Shown piece by piece: positions 17,609 through 26,199 of a stretch of DNA of 64,000 bases. Positions within the stretch are counted from its first letter, which is position 1, and every line of letters begins with the position of its first letter. The stretch comes from Kribbella sp. NBC_01245. Lineage in GTDB: Bacteria > Actinomycetota > Actinomycetes > Propionibacteriales > Kribbellaceae. The notes below the pieces were generated by a model that worked only from the letters and a program-made list of their open reading frames with translations, did no database searches and was not told where the DNA came from. The stretch lies in the NCBI RefSeq assembly GCF_036226525.1, contig NZ_CP108487.1, positions 3,286,001 to 3,350,000 of the forward strand, in the 5' to 3' direction. The position numbers were made by a program, and so were the translations under genes.

Positions 17609-18557
17609 GTCACTCTCTCCGGGTGTTCAGGCGGAACCGACTGGGACGCTCAGCCTAGCGGGTGACGCTCCCGCGACCGGCTCGCAGGTCTGGCACAACC
17701 AACCGGTCGTTCTCCGCATCGTTGCTGGTGGAGGCGCGCTTCCCCGCGCCCCACCGACCTCGGAGGACCCGGCCAGCCAGCGGTTCGTCAGCCGCCCGGA
17801 CGGTTCGAAGAAGCACGGCGTCGCGTTCAACTTCGGCATGGCTTCCGGTGGCAGCGACACCATTGCCTACGGCGACGACACCTATAGCTACGGCCCGGCC
17901 GACGCCGGCACCTGGATCCTGTACGACAAGGCCGGCAAGCCGTGGCGCCGGTACGCCGCGGTCTGGGCCAGCCGTTTCACCGCCCCGCCCGCGCCGCGCG
18001 TCGTCACGGCCGGCACCACCGTGACTGTCAACCACCAACTGCTCGGCTCGACCGCCACCACCGCGCTGGTCGGCGTACCGGGTAAGCGCACCGTGACACT
18101 CACTTCGCCGATGGGCGGCTACACCCACCTCACGGCGATCGCCGGTTCGACCGGAAAGACCACCGTGACCTACACCGCGACAAGCAACCGCGCAATCGAC
18201 GCGTCGTACGACGGCCGCGCGACCTGCTCGTCGTACAACAACGCGGGCTCGGCGGTCCAGATCGTCAACGTCCGCCGCAAGATCACGCGGGCGGTCAGCG
18301 ACAGCACGCCGGCCGTCGGTCAGTACGTGAAGGTCACCGGCACGGTCTACCCGGCGGCGAACGGCCAGAAGGTGTACCTGCAGCGCTGGGACGGCACGAA
18401 GTTCGTGAACGTCGTCGCGGTCAGCACCACCAGCGGTAAGTACACCGCCTACTTCAAGCCCGCCAAGAAGGGCACGCACACGCTGCGGCTCTACACCGCC
18501 GCGAATACCTGGAACGTGGCGAGCGTCTCCCCCAATGTGAGCGTCAGCGCTCACTAG
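17607..18557 (+). pseudogene. Probable 5'-truncated remnant of a secreted Ig-like protein
   Basis: The frame encodes beta-rich repeats. A region around TAGTTVTVNHQLLG is followed by a C-terminal Ig-like domain (AVGQYVKVTGTVYPAANGQK), of the kind found at the ends of many actinobacterial extracellular proteins. There is no signal peptide or convincing ribosome binding site. The first in-frame ATG (17607) lies on the ndk start, so the original 5' end seems to have been lost. The 3' part is intact and is followed by a good terminator. It lies among secreted paralogues, which supports an extracellular ancestor. A functional shorter gene from an internal GTG cannot be excluded. Confidence 0.5.
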
Positions 18558-18570
18558 CCATGCTCCAGTC

Positions 18571-18602
18571 GCCCGGTTCCGGCATCTCCGCCGGGACCGG
18601 GC
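18571..18602 (+). terminator. Rho-independent terminator
   Basis: The arms GCCCGGTTCC and GGGACCGGGC pair over 10 bp with one G-T pair and a 12-nt loop. AACCTTTTG follows. It sits directly after the Ig-like frame. Confidence 0.7.
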
Positions 18603-18661
18603 AACCTTTTGTTCACCGGCTTCCGTCTTGCAGTCGTCAATGCCAATTCACGGAGGTCTTC

Positions 18662-19660
18662 ATGATCGGAAGCACAGGGCGGCGGGCGGGTGCCACCGTC
18701 GCCGCGATCGCGCTGGCCGGCGCCGGCGCGCTCGCCTCGGCTCCCCTCGCGTCCGCCGAACCTGCCGCCTCGCCGCAGGCTTGTCTGGACAGCATCAAGA
18801 ACGTGCGCTTCAACGACACCAACGGCCAGTTCCTGCTCGGCGGTTTCACCATCCAAAGCCTGGGTGTGTGGCAGGTCGGGGTGAAACAGGCCGAGGCCGT
18901 GCGCGTCTACACCAGCCAGAAGGGCGGCGGGGTGAGGTTCATCAGCAGGCTGGGGAGCAACTCGCTGTCTGCCTCGGCCGATCACGATGCTGTGGCCTGC
19001 AAGGGTGCGGTGATGACGTTCGGCTTCAGCAAGGGCGACGGCAGCGGATACCGCAACGCGTTCGCGCACAACCTCGGCGCCCGCTATGAACCGGCCCGGA
19101 AGATGGCCGACCGGCGATTGCCAGGTGGTTCGCTGACCGCCTGGTTGCCGATCACGCCGAAGGACACCGGCGAGTGGAAGATCCGGCAAGTCGCGGTCCG
19201 CCAGGGCGCCGAACTCGTGGTCAGGCCGATCGGTGACGTCAGCACCACCGTCCGGCGAGCGTCGTACTTGGGTGCGAACCAACGGCATTGGGTGCGGATG
19301 GACCACCAGCCGCTCGTCGCCATCGAGAAGACCCGCGCACGCGACGCCGACCGGACCCCGAGGTCATACGTGATCTGGAAGGGCGAGCTCGTCGGCATCA
19401 CCGGCCACCTGACGACAATCTCGACCAAGGGCGCCATGGTCGGGCTCAAGGGCCAGCCCATCGTGCTGCAGGCGCGCAAGGGTGGCGCCAAGGGCTCGTG
19501 GCAGACCGTGCTGGTGGAGCAGAAGAGCACTCACGCCAACGGGTATTACCTGCTCCAGGTCAAGCGGGCCAAGGTGGCCGGCCACGAGCTCCGGCTGCAC
19601 TACCCGTCGCCGTACCAGAGCATCGCCAAGTCCTATCAATACTTGGGCAAAGTGCGTTGA
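18662..19660 (+). CDS. Secreted protein of unknown function, paralogue B
   Basis: This 332-residue exported protein has a signal peptide at residues 1-35 (LASAPLASAEP). It shares with its neighbours the paired cysteines (QACLDS and VACKGAV), the DTGEWKIRQVAV motif and the C-terminal block ending YQSIAKSYQYLGKVR. It is longer than paralogues A and C because of an extra segment of about 40 residues between the first cysteine and the second. ATG 18662 has GGAGG upstream. Function unknown. Confidence 0.82.
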   Translation: MIGSTGRRAGATVAAIALAGAGALASAPLASAEPAASPQACLDSIKNVRFNDTNGQFLLGGFTIQSLGVWQVGVKQAEAVRVYTSQKGGGVRFISRLGSNSLSASADHDAVACKGAVMTFGFSKGDGSGYRNAFAHNLGARYEPARKMADRRLPGGSLTAWLPITPKDTGEWKIRQVAVRQGAELVVRPIGDVSTTVRRASYLGANQRHWVRMDHQPLVAIEKTRARDADRTPRSYVIWKGELVGITGHLTTISTKGAMVGLKGQPIVLQARKGGAKGSWQTVLVEQKSTHANGYYLLQVKRAKVAGHELRLHYPSPYQSIAKSYQYLGKVR

Positions 19661-19673
19661 GCTGACGACAGCT

Positions 19674-19710
19674 CACCTGCCGCGTCCCGTCTCGGGGGAC
19701 GCGGCAGGTG
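19674..19710 (+). terminator. Strong hairpin terminator
   Basis: A perfect 15-bp stem, CACCTGCCGCGTCCC with its complement, has a 7-nt loop and is followed by CCGAACTTTT. It closes paralogue B. Confidence 0.85.
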
Positions 19711-19777
19711 CCGAACTTTTCCCGGCCGGTGGCGTCTTACTGGCGTAGTCCGTAAGCATCCTCGGGAGGGAATCATC

Positions 19778-20551
19778 ATGATCACCACCTTCGGCCGGCG
19801 CGCTGTGGCGGCCGTCGCCGGGCTCGCCCTGGCCGGCACCGGCTTGTTCGGCGCGACCACGGCCATCGCGACGACTTCGGCCGCCAACTCGGCTTTGGCT
19901 TGTCTGAACGCGTTGGAGCAGCCGACGTTCTTCGACAACTACGGCCAGACCATCATCTCGCCGGCCAATCACGCCATCCGGACGCTGACCCTGGTCAACA
20001 GCAACGCCTGCCAGGGTGCGGTTGCCACGGTCGGTATCAGCAAGCCCTACAGCAACAAGGTCTACAGCGCCTACGCGCGCATCGGCTATGACGGCGAGAT
20101 GCATTACCTGGCATCGAAGCACCAGATCAGCCTCGCGGATACCGGCCACTGGCGAATCCGCCAGATCGCGGTCACAAAGAACGGCGTGACGAAGGTGAAG
20201 AACTACGACCTCGCCGATATCCGGACCACCTCGGTCCGCCGGGCGTCGATCCTCACCGGTTCGCCCAAGGGATCGATTCCGGTCAACCAGTGGTTCACCG
20301 GCTACCTCAAGGCGTACACCTCGACCGGTTCGATCGTGCCGCTGAAGGGCCGGACGATGGTGCTGCAGGCTTCGCGCAACGGCCTTCCATACAAGGACAT
20401 CCTGGTCAAACCGAACGCGACGCACGCCAACGGCTATTACCTGCTCGGCCGCGACCTCTCGCCGTACCGTGGCCACAACGTGCGCGCCGTCTTCAAGTCG
20501 CCGTACGAAACGATCGCCTCGTCGTACGTCTATCTCGGCGTGGTCCGCTAG
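19778..20551 (+). CDS. Secreted protein of unknown function, paralogue C
   Basis: This 257-residue exported protein has a signal peptide at residues 1-38. The mature sequence has the family cysteines (LACLNA, NACQGAV), the DTGHWRIRQIAV motif and the terminal YETIASSYVYLGVVR block. The last 80 residues resemble paralogue B most closely, including HANGYYLL. ATG 19778 has GGGAGGG upstream. It converges on the DUF4233 gene with only 9 bp between. Function unknown. Confidence 0.82.
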   Translation: MITTFGRRAVAAVAGLALAGTGLFGATTAIATTSAANSALACLNALEQPTFFDNYGQTIISPANHAIRTLTLVNSNACQGAVATVGISKPYSNKVYSAYARIGYDGEMHYLASKHQISLADTGHWRIRQIAVTKNGVTKVKNYDLADIRTTSVRRASILTGSPKGSIPVNQWFTGYLKAYTSTGSIVPLKGRTMVLQASRNGLPYKDILVKPNATHANGYYLLGRDLSPYRGHNVRAVFKSPYETIASSYVYLGVVR

Positions 20552-20560
20552 CGACCCGCG

Positions 20561-20890
20561 TCAGCCGGCTTCGGCCGCCGCCTTGGCCTCGTCGATGCGG
20601 CGGCCGAGTTTGATCGCCATCACCCAGAACCCGGCGAAAGCCAGCCCGAGCACGAACATCACCGGCACGATGAAGCCGAGGCCGACCGCGCCGACCTGGA
20701 CGATCCAGCCGAGGACGTAGCCGACCTTGTGCCGCAGCAGGCCGGCCGCGACCAGCGTGAACAGGGCCAGCCCGAGGCAGACCGCCAGGGACACGCCCTT
20801 CGAGACGTCCGCGACGGAGATCATTACCGGGGTGACCAACGCCAGCACGATCGCCTCGAAGGTCAGCACAATGGCCGCCAGTGACCTCAT
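20561..20890 (-). CDS. DUF4233 membrane protein
   Basis: This 109-residue protein has four hydrophobic segments and matches the DUF4233 family, commonly found just downstream of folC in actinobacteria. Its ATG overlaps the folC stop (ATGA), so it is translated with folC. Function unknown. Confidence 0.85.
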   Translation of the reverse strand: MRSLAAIVLTFEAIVLALVTPVMISVADVSKGVSLAVCLGLALFTLVAAGLLRHKVGYVLGWIVQVGAVGLGFIVPVMFVLGLAFAGFWVMAIKLGRRIDEAKAAAEAG

Positions 20891-22227
20891 CGGTTCGAGC
20901 CCTTCAGCAGCACCCGGGCCTCGCCCGCGGTGATGACGGACCCGGTGATCAGGACGCCACCACTGCCCATCGGGGAGTTCTCCTCGGCCAGCCGAACGCC
21001 CTCGCTGATCGCCTCGTCCAGCCGCGGCGCGACCAGCACCCGGTCGTCGCCGAAGACCTCCATTGCGATCTCACCGAGGTCCCGCGCCGACATCGACCGG
21101 TCGAACGAGTTCTGGGTGCAGACGATGGTCTCCATGATCGGTTCGTAGGCCTCGAGCAGACCGTAAACGTCCTTGTCCCGCATCACGCCGACCACCCCGA
21201 TCAGCGGGGCGAACGCGAACGCCTCCGACACCGCCTCGGCCGTCGCCTTGGCGCCGTGCGGGTTGTGCGCCGCGTCCACGATCACGGTCGGGCTGCGGCG
21301 TACCACCTCGAGCCGTCCGGGTGAGGTGACGTCGTTGAAGCCGTTGCGCACCAGGTCGATGTCGATCCGGTCGTCCTGCGAGCCGGCGCCGAGGAACGCC
21401 TCGACCGCCGCGAGAGCCGTCGCCGCGTTGTGCGCCTGGTACTCGCCGTGCAGGGGGATGAAGATGTCCTCGTACTCCGCGCCGAGCCCGCGCAACCGGA
21501 CCAGCTGGCCGCCGACCGCGACCTCTCGCGTCAGTACGCCGAACTCGAGGCCCTCGCGAACGATCGTGGCGCCGACCTGGGCCGCGCGGCCCATCAGCAC
21601 CTCGAACACCTCGACGGTCTGCTGCGACGTCACGGCAGTGGCGCCGGACTTGATGATGCCGGCCTTCTCCCCCGCGATGCCGACCGGATCGTCGCCGAGC
21701 AGGTGGCTGTGGTCGACGTCGATGGGCGTGACCACGGCGACGACGCCGTCCGCGACGTTCGTACAATCCCAGGTGCCACCGAGACCGACCTCGATCACGG
21801 CCACGTCGACCGGGGCGTCCGCGAACACCGCGAAGGCCATCGCCGTGATCACCTCGAAGAACGACAGCGGTACGTCGAACTCGGCGTCGACCAGGTCGAG
21901 ATACGGCTCGAGCTCCTCGTAGACCTCGACGAACCGCTCTTCGCTGATCGGCTCGTTGTCCAGCGTGATCCGCTCGCGCACGGTCTCCAGATGCGGGCTG
22001 GTGAACCGGCCGGTACGCAGGCCCGCCGACCGCAGCAGCGAGTCGATCATCCGCGCCGTGGAGGTCTTGCCGTTGGTGCCGGTGAGGTGGATGACCGGGT
22101 AGGTCCTCTGCGGGTCACCGAGCAGTTCCACCAGGCGCTGGACGCGCTCCAGGGTGGGCGAGATCTTGCTCTCGGGCCAGCGAGCCTGGAGCTTGGCCGA
22201 GACATCGGCGTACGAGGTGTTGGTCAT
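20887..22227 (-). CDS. folC: Bifunctional folylpolyglutamate/dihydrofolate synthase
   Basis: This 446-residue Mur-ligase-family enzyme ligates glutamate to folates. The P-loop GTNGKTS is at residues 50-56. Further family features are TSPHLETVRERI, EVGLGGTWDCTN and DAAHNPHGA. ATG 22227 gives the usual N terminus; the frame continues upstream only across the divergent promoter and the antisense of valS. The Shine-Dalgarno is weak. It is divergent from valS with a 63-bp gap. The Mycobacterium tuberculosis order Rv2447c-Rv2448c has the same neighbours. Confidence 0.94.
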   Translation of the reverse strand: MTNTSYADVSAKLQARWPESKISPTLERVQRLVELLGDPQRTYPVIHLTGTNGKTSTARMIDSLLRSAGLRTGRFTSPHLETVRERITLDNEPISEERFVEVYEELEPYLDLVDAEFDVPLSFFEVITAMAFAVFADAPVDVAVIEVGLGGTWDCTNVADGVVAVVTPIDVDHSHLLGDDPVGIAGEKAGIIKSGATAVTSQQTVEVFEVLMGRAAQVGATIVREGLEFGVLTREVAVGGQLVRLRGLGAEYEDIFIPLHGEYQAHNAATALAAVEAFLGAGSQDDRIDIDLVRNGFNDVTSPGRLEVVRRSPTVIVDAAHNPHGAKATAEAVSEAFAFAPLIGVVGVMRDKDVYGLLEAYEPIMETIVCTQNSFDRSMSARDLGEIAMEVFGDDRVLVAPRLDEAISEGVRLAEENSPMGSGGVLITGSVITAGEARVLLKGSNR

Positions 22228-22290
22228 GAGGAGACCCACTGTAGTTAATCCGGTCGGAAGCACACCTTGACGGGCACTAGGATTGCGTGC

Positions 22291-24852
22291 ATGACCGAGA
22301 CGTCCCGCGTTCCTGACAAGCCCACCCTCGAAGGCCTCGAGGAGAAATGGGCTGCCGTATGGAAGGAGCAGCAGACCTACGCCTTCGACCGGACGGCCGA
22401 GCGCGCTGACGTCTACTCGATCGACACCCCGCCGCCGACCGTCTCCGGTTCGCTGCACGTCGGGCACATCTTCAGCTACACCCACACCGACCTGGTCGCG
22501 CGGTTCCAGCGCATGCGCGGCAAGAAGGTGTTCTACCCGATCGGCTGGGACGACAACGGCCTGCCGACCGAGCGCCGCGTGCAGAACTATTACGGCGTCC
22601 GCTGCGACCCGTCCCTGCCGTACGACGCCTCGTTCGAGCCGCCGGCCAAGCCCGACGCGAAGAAGCAGATCCCGATCAGCCGGCAGAATTTCGTCGAGCT
22701 GTGCGGTCAGCTGACGCATATCGACGAGCAGGCGTTCGAGGCGATGTGGCGCCAGGTCGGCCTCAGCGTCGACTGGTCGTACCTCTACACCACCATCTCG
22801 GACGACTCACGGCGTACGTCGCAGCGGGCGTTCCTGCGCAACTTCGCCCGCGGTGAGGCGTACCTGTCCGAGGCGCCGACGATGTGGGACGTCACGTTCC
22901 AGACCGCCGTCGCGCAGGCCGAGCTGGAGGCCCGGGAGTATGCGGGCGCCTTCCACCGGATCTCGTTCCACGGTCCCGAAGGCCCGATCTACATCGAGAC
23001 GACCCGGCCGGAGCTCATCCCGGCCTGTGTCGCGCTGATCGCGCACCCGGACGACTCTCGGTACCAGGGTTTGTTCGGCAAGACGGTCCGCTCGCCGCTG
23101 TTCGGTATCGAGGTGCCGGTCATCGCGCACGCCGCCGCCGAGCCGGACAAGGGCGCGGGTATCGCGATGTGCTGCACCTTCGGCGACCTGACCGACGTCC
23201 AGTGGTGGCGTGAGCTGCAGCTGCCCGTGCGTACCGTCATCGGCCGCGACGGCCGGCTGCTGCGCGACACCCCGGAGTGGCTCGAGGGCTCGGAGCTGTA
23301 CGGCGAGCTCGCGGGCAAGACCGTCTTCAGCGCGCGCGAGCTGATCGTGGCCAAGCTGCGCGAGAGCGGCGACCTGGATGGCGAGCCCAAGCCCACCAGC
23401 CGGATGACGAACTTCTTCGAGAAGGGCGACAAGCCGCTCGAGATCGTCTCCACACGCCAGTGGTACATCAAGAACGGCGGCCGCGACGCTTCGCTCAAGG
23501 CGGAGTTCCTCGAGCGGGGCAATGAGCTCGGCTGGGTCCCGGAGCACATGAAGCACCGGTACATGAACTGGGTCGACGGGCTGAACGGCGACTGGCTGAT
23601 CTCGCGCCAGCGCTTCTTCGGCGTGCCCTTCCCGGTCTGGTATCCGATCGGTCAGGACGGCGAGCCGGACTACGAGCACCCCCTGATGCCCGCCGAGGCG
23701 GACCTGCCGATCGACCCGACCTCGCAGTGCCCGAGTGGGTACGACGAGTCACAGCGCGGCAAGCCGGGTGGTTTCGAGGCCGACCCGGATGTGATGGACA
23801 CCTGGGCCACCTCGTCGCTCACCCCGCACATCGTCTGCGGCTGGGAGCGCGACGACGACCTCTTCCGGCGTACGTTCCCGATGGACCTGAACACGCACGC
23901 GCACGAGATCATCCGGACCTGGTTGTTCTCCCGCGTCGTCCGGGCCAACTTCGAGAACGGCACGCTGCCGTGGGCCCGCTCGATGATCTCCGGATTCGTT
24001 GTCGACCCGGACCGCAAGAAGATGTCGAAGTCCAAGGGCAACGCGATCGTGCCGTCGGAGATCCTCGACAAGTACGGCTCGGACGCGGTTCGCTGGCGCG
24101 CGGCGATGGCCCGGCCGGGGATGGACTCGCCGTTCGACGAGTCGCAGATGAAGGTCGGCCGCCGGCTCGCGATCAAGGTCCTGAACGCGTCGAAGTTCGT
24201 GCTGTCGTTCGGCGCCACCGAGGAGAACCCGGCCGCGGTCACCGAGGCCAACCCGGCTGCCGTGACCGAGGCGGTCGACCTGGCGATGCTGCGCCGCCTG
24301 CGTCAGACCATCGACGAAGCGACTGCCGCTTTTGACGCGTACGACTACACCGGTGCGCTTGAGGTGACCGAGCGATTCTTCTGGACGTTCTGCGACGACT
24401 ACGTGGAGCTCGTCAAGGAGCGCGCGTACGGCGGGCGTGGCGAGGCTGCCGCGTCCTCGGCGAAGTCGGCGTTGGCGATCGCGCTGTCGGTCCAGCTGCG
24501 CCTGCTCGCGCCGTACCTGCCCTTCTCGACCGAAGAGGTCTGGTCGTGGTGGCAGGAGGGGTCGATCCACACGACCTCCTGGCCGGTGCCGGACGTCGAT
24601 GTCGCCGTCACCGAGCACGACCCGGAGGTGCTGGTCGCCGCCGGTGAGGTGCTCGCGAAGATCCGGGGCGCGAAGTCGAACGCCCAGGTCTCGATGAAGA
24701 CCGAGGTCTCCATGATCGAGGTCAGCGGTCCGGGCGAGCGGCTCGAGCTGGCCGCCCAGGCCGAGGGCGATCTGCGCGCGGCCGGCCGGATCATCGGCGA
24801 GATCATCTGGAAGAGCGATGGCGACACCATCGAGGTTGTCGCGACGCTCTAG
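22291..24852 (+). CDS. valS: Valyl-tRNA synthetase
   Basis: This 853-residue class I aminoacyl-tRNA synthetase charges tRNA-Val. The HIGH motif is HVGH at residues 56-59, and KMSKS is at 577-581. The editing domain lies between about 170 and 350, and the WYIKN and WISRQ-like ([10 protein letters not shown]) segments are typical. The start at ATG 22291 gives [21 protein letters not shown] second, diverged copy of the last 27 bp lies just after the stop. Confidence 0.95.
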   Translation: MTETSRVPDKPTLEGLEEKWAAVWKEQQTYAFDRTAERADVYSIDTPPPTVSGSLHVGHIFSYTHTDLVARFQRMRGKKVFYPIGWDDNGLPTERRVQNYYGVRCDPSLPYDASFEPPAKPDAKKQIPISRQNFVELCGQLTHIDEQAFEAMWRQVGLSVDWSYLYTTISDDSRRTSQRAFLRNFARGEAYLSEAPTMWDVTFQTAVAQAELEAREYAGAFHRISFHGPEGPIYIETTRPELIPACVALIAHPDDSRYQGLFGKTVRSPLFGIEVPVIAHAAAEPDKGAGIAMCCTFGDLTDVQWWRELQLPVRTVIGRDGRLLRDTPEWLEGSELYGELAGKTVFSARELIVAKLRESGDLDGEPKPTSRMTNFFEKGDKPLEIVSTRQWYIKNGGRDASLKAEFLERGNELGWVPEHMKHRYMNWVDGLNGDWLISRQRFFGVPFPVWYPIGQDGEPDYEHPLMPAEADLPIDPTSQCPSGYDESQRGKPGGFEADPDVMDTWATSSLTPHIVCGWERDDDLFRRTFPMDLNTHAHEIIRTWLFSRVVRANFENGTLPWARSMISGFVVDPDRKKMSKSKGNAIVPSEILDKYGSDAVRWRAAMARPGMDSPFDESQMKVGRRLAIKVLNASKFVLSFGATEENPAAVTEANPAAVTEAVDLAMLRRLRQTIDEATAAFDAYDYTGALEVTERFFWTFCDDYVELVKERAYGGRGEAAASSAKSALAIALSVQLRLLAPYLPFSTEEVWSWWQEGSIHTTSWPVPDVDVAVTEHDPEVLVAAGEVLAKIRGAKSNAQVSMKTEVSMIEVSGPGERLELAAQAEGDLRAAGRIIGEIIWKSDGDTIEVVATL

Positions 24853-24894
24853 GGTCCCGACTCGACCATCGACGAGGTCGTCGCAACGCGCTAG
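24826..24894. repeat. Diverged direct duplication of the valS 3' end
   Basis: ACCATCGAGGTTGTCGCGAC at 24826 runs through the valS stop at 24852. A similar run, ACCATCGACGAGGTCGTCGC, begins at 24865 and also ends in a TAG (24892-24894). The second copy has a 3-bp insertion and would encode the same C-terminal residues with changes. Confidence 0.6.
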
Positions 24895-25012
24895 CGTCCG
24901 GACTTGGGGCGCCGGCGCGGTACGCCGCACGGTGTCGCGGCCCCGGTCCTCGCCTGAATGTGCGAGCATCGGGGCGGCGCGAACGCGACGTACGTCCTGA
25001 GGAGCCAAACCG

Positions 25013-26131
25013 ATGAGCGACCCCAAGACCCCGGCGGACCCGGTAGACCCGGCGGAGAAGCCGGCAACACCGGCCTCCCCGGCCTCCCCCGCTGAGCCTG
25101 AGACCCCCGCCAAGGCGGAAACTCCGGCCACCCCGGCGGAAACCCCGGCCAAGGCCGAGCCCCCCGCTGCGGAGGAAAAGCCGGCCGAGGGTGAGAAACC
25201 GGCGGAGGGTGAAAAGCCGGAGGATGCCGCGACCGCTGAAAAGCCGACGCCTGCCGAGGCACCTGCCGTCGCGGAGAAGAGCGACGAGAAGACCGAAGCG
25301 GAGACGTCTGCCGACGCGAAGGCTGACGAGGCGAAGGCTGACGAGGCGAAGGCTGACGAGGCAAAGGCTGACGAGGCAAAGGCTGACGAGGCAAAGGCTG
25401 ACGAGGCGACGCCCGTCGACACGAAGGCCGACGAGGTGAAGGCCGAAGCGGTGAAGGCCGATGAGGCTAAGGCTGACGAGGCGGAGGCGGATGAGGCCGC
25501 GGTCGATAAGGAGGACACCGGGGAGATTCCGGTCGTGCCGCCTGCGCCGCCCACCGGAACGACGCCTGCCGAGACCGGTGGCGACGAGTCGAAGCCGGTG
25601 AAGCCGGCCAAGGCCAAGCGCAACCCCTGGCTGACCGTCGGCACGATCGCGGCGGTGCTGCTGGTGCTGGCCGGGTTCGGGTACTTCGCCGGCCTCGGCC
25701 CGATGAGCCGTCTGAGCACCACGCGCGAGATCAAGGCGCCGGAGAAGCTCGGCGGGTTGAGCCGCATCACGGATGCCGAGACGCGCAATCAGCTCCAGCT
25801 CGACACCACCCGCGACACCTTGAGCCGGGTCAACGACGGCAAGAAGACCGCCGTCGAGGCGTACGGCGATCTGACCGGCGACAAGATCTACATCGTGATC
25901 GCGCTCCGCGGCAAGATCGACCTGAAGAAGACCCTCGAGACCGACGGCGCCTCCCCGGACCAGGTCAAGAAGATCGGCGAAGCCACCTGCGTGCCGACCG
26001 TCGAGAACCTGATGACCCGGTGCTACCGCATCTCCAACACCCTGACCGTGATCGCGCAGGACGCCAGCAACAAGCTGAACGTCGACGCCGTCGGCCCAAT
26101 CGCCAACGAGGCCTTCGAAGCAATGAAGTAG
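25013..26131 (+). CDS. Membrane protein with acidic Pro/Ala/Glu/Lys repeat region and extracytoplasmic domain
   Basis: This 372-residue protein has three parts. Residues 1-205 are low-complexity, rich in Pro, Ala, Glu and Lys, with six AKADE units near residues 102-131. Residues about 210-232 form one transmembrane helix (LTVGTIAAVLLVLAGFGYF). Residues 240-372 form a folded domain with two cysteines, in EATCVP and TRCYRI. The topology suggests a cytoplasmic disordered tail and an outside domain. AGGAG precedes the ATG. No family is recognised. It sits between valS and a convergent hydrolase gene with a shared terminator. Confidence 0.8.
   Translation: MSDPKTPADPVDPAEKPATPASPASPAEPETPAKAETPATPAETPAKAEPPAAEEKPAEGEKPAEGEKPEDAATAEKPTPAEAPAVAEKSDEKTEAETSADAKADEAKADEAKADEAKADEAKADEAKADEATPVDTKADEVKAEAVKADEAKADEAEADEAAVDKEDTGEIPVVPPAPPTGTTPAETGGDESKPVKPAKAKRNPWLTVGTIAAVLLVLAGFGYFAGLGPMSRLSTTREIKAPEKLGGLSRITDAETRNQLQLDTTRDTLSRVNDGKKTAVEAYGDLTGDKIYIVIALRGKIDLKKTLETDGASPDQVKKIGEATCVPTVENLMTRCYRISNTLTVIAQDASNKLNVDAVGPIANEAFEAMK
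25316..25405 (+). repeat. Six tandem 15-bp units inside the coding sequence
   Basis: The unit GCGAAGGCTGACGAG repeats exactly six times in frame, with only a G-to-A change in the first codon of the last three copies. The near-identity points to recent slippage or recombination. Unit number may vary between strains. Confidence 0.9.
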
Positions 26132-26142
26132 CCAGCAGAGAC

Positions 26143-26181
26143 GAACCGCCCGGCCCCTTGCCATAAGGGACCGGGCGGTTC
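26143..26181. terminator. Bidirectional terminator between convergent genes
   Basis: The 17-nt arms GAACCGCCCGGCCCCTT and AAGGGACCGGGCGGTTC have one mismatch and a 5-nt loop. GTTTTCC follows on the plus strand. Confidence 0.85.
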
Positions 26182-26199
26182 GTTTTCCCGGGATGACTC

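Noticed and set aside
23749-25788. Long minus-strand frame of 679 codons antisense to valS and the repeat protein
   Set aside because: It mirrors codon bias of the sense genes and has Ser/Ala repeats from the 15-bp array. No domain is recognisable.
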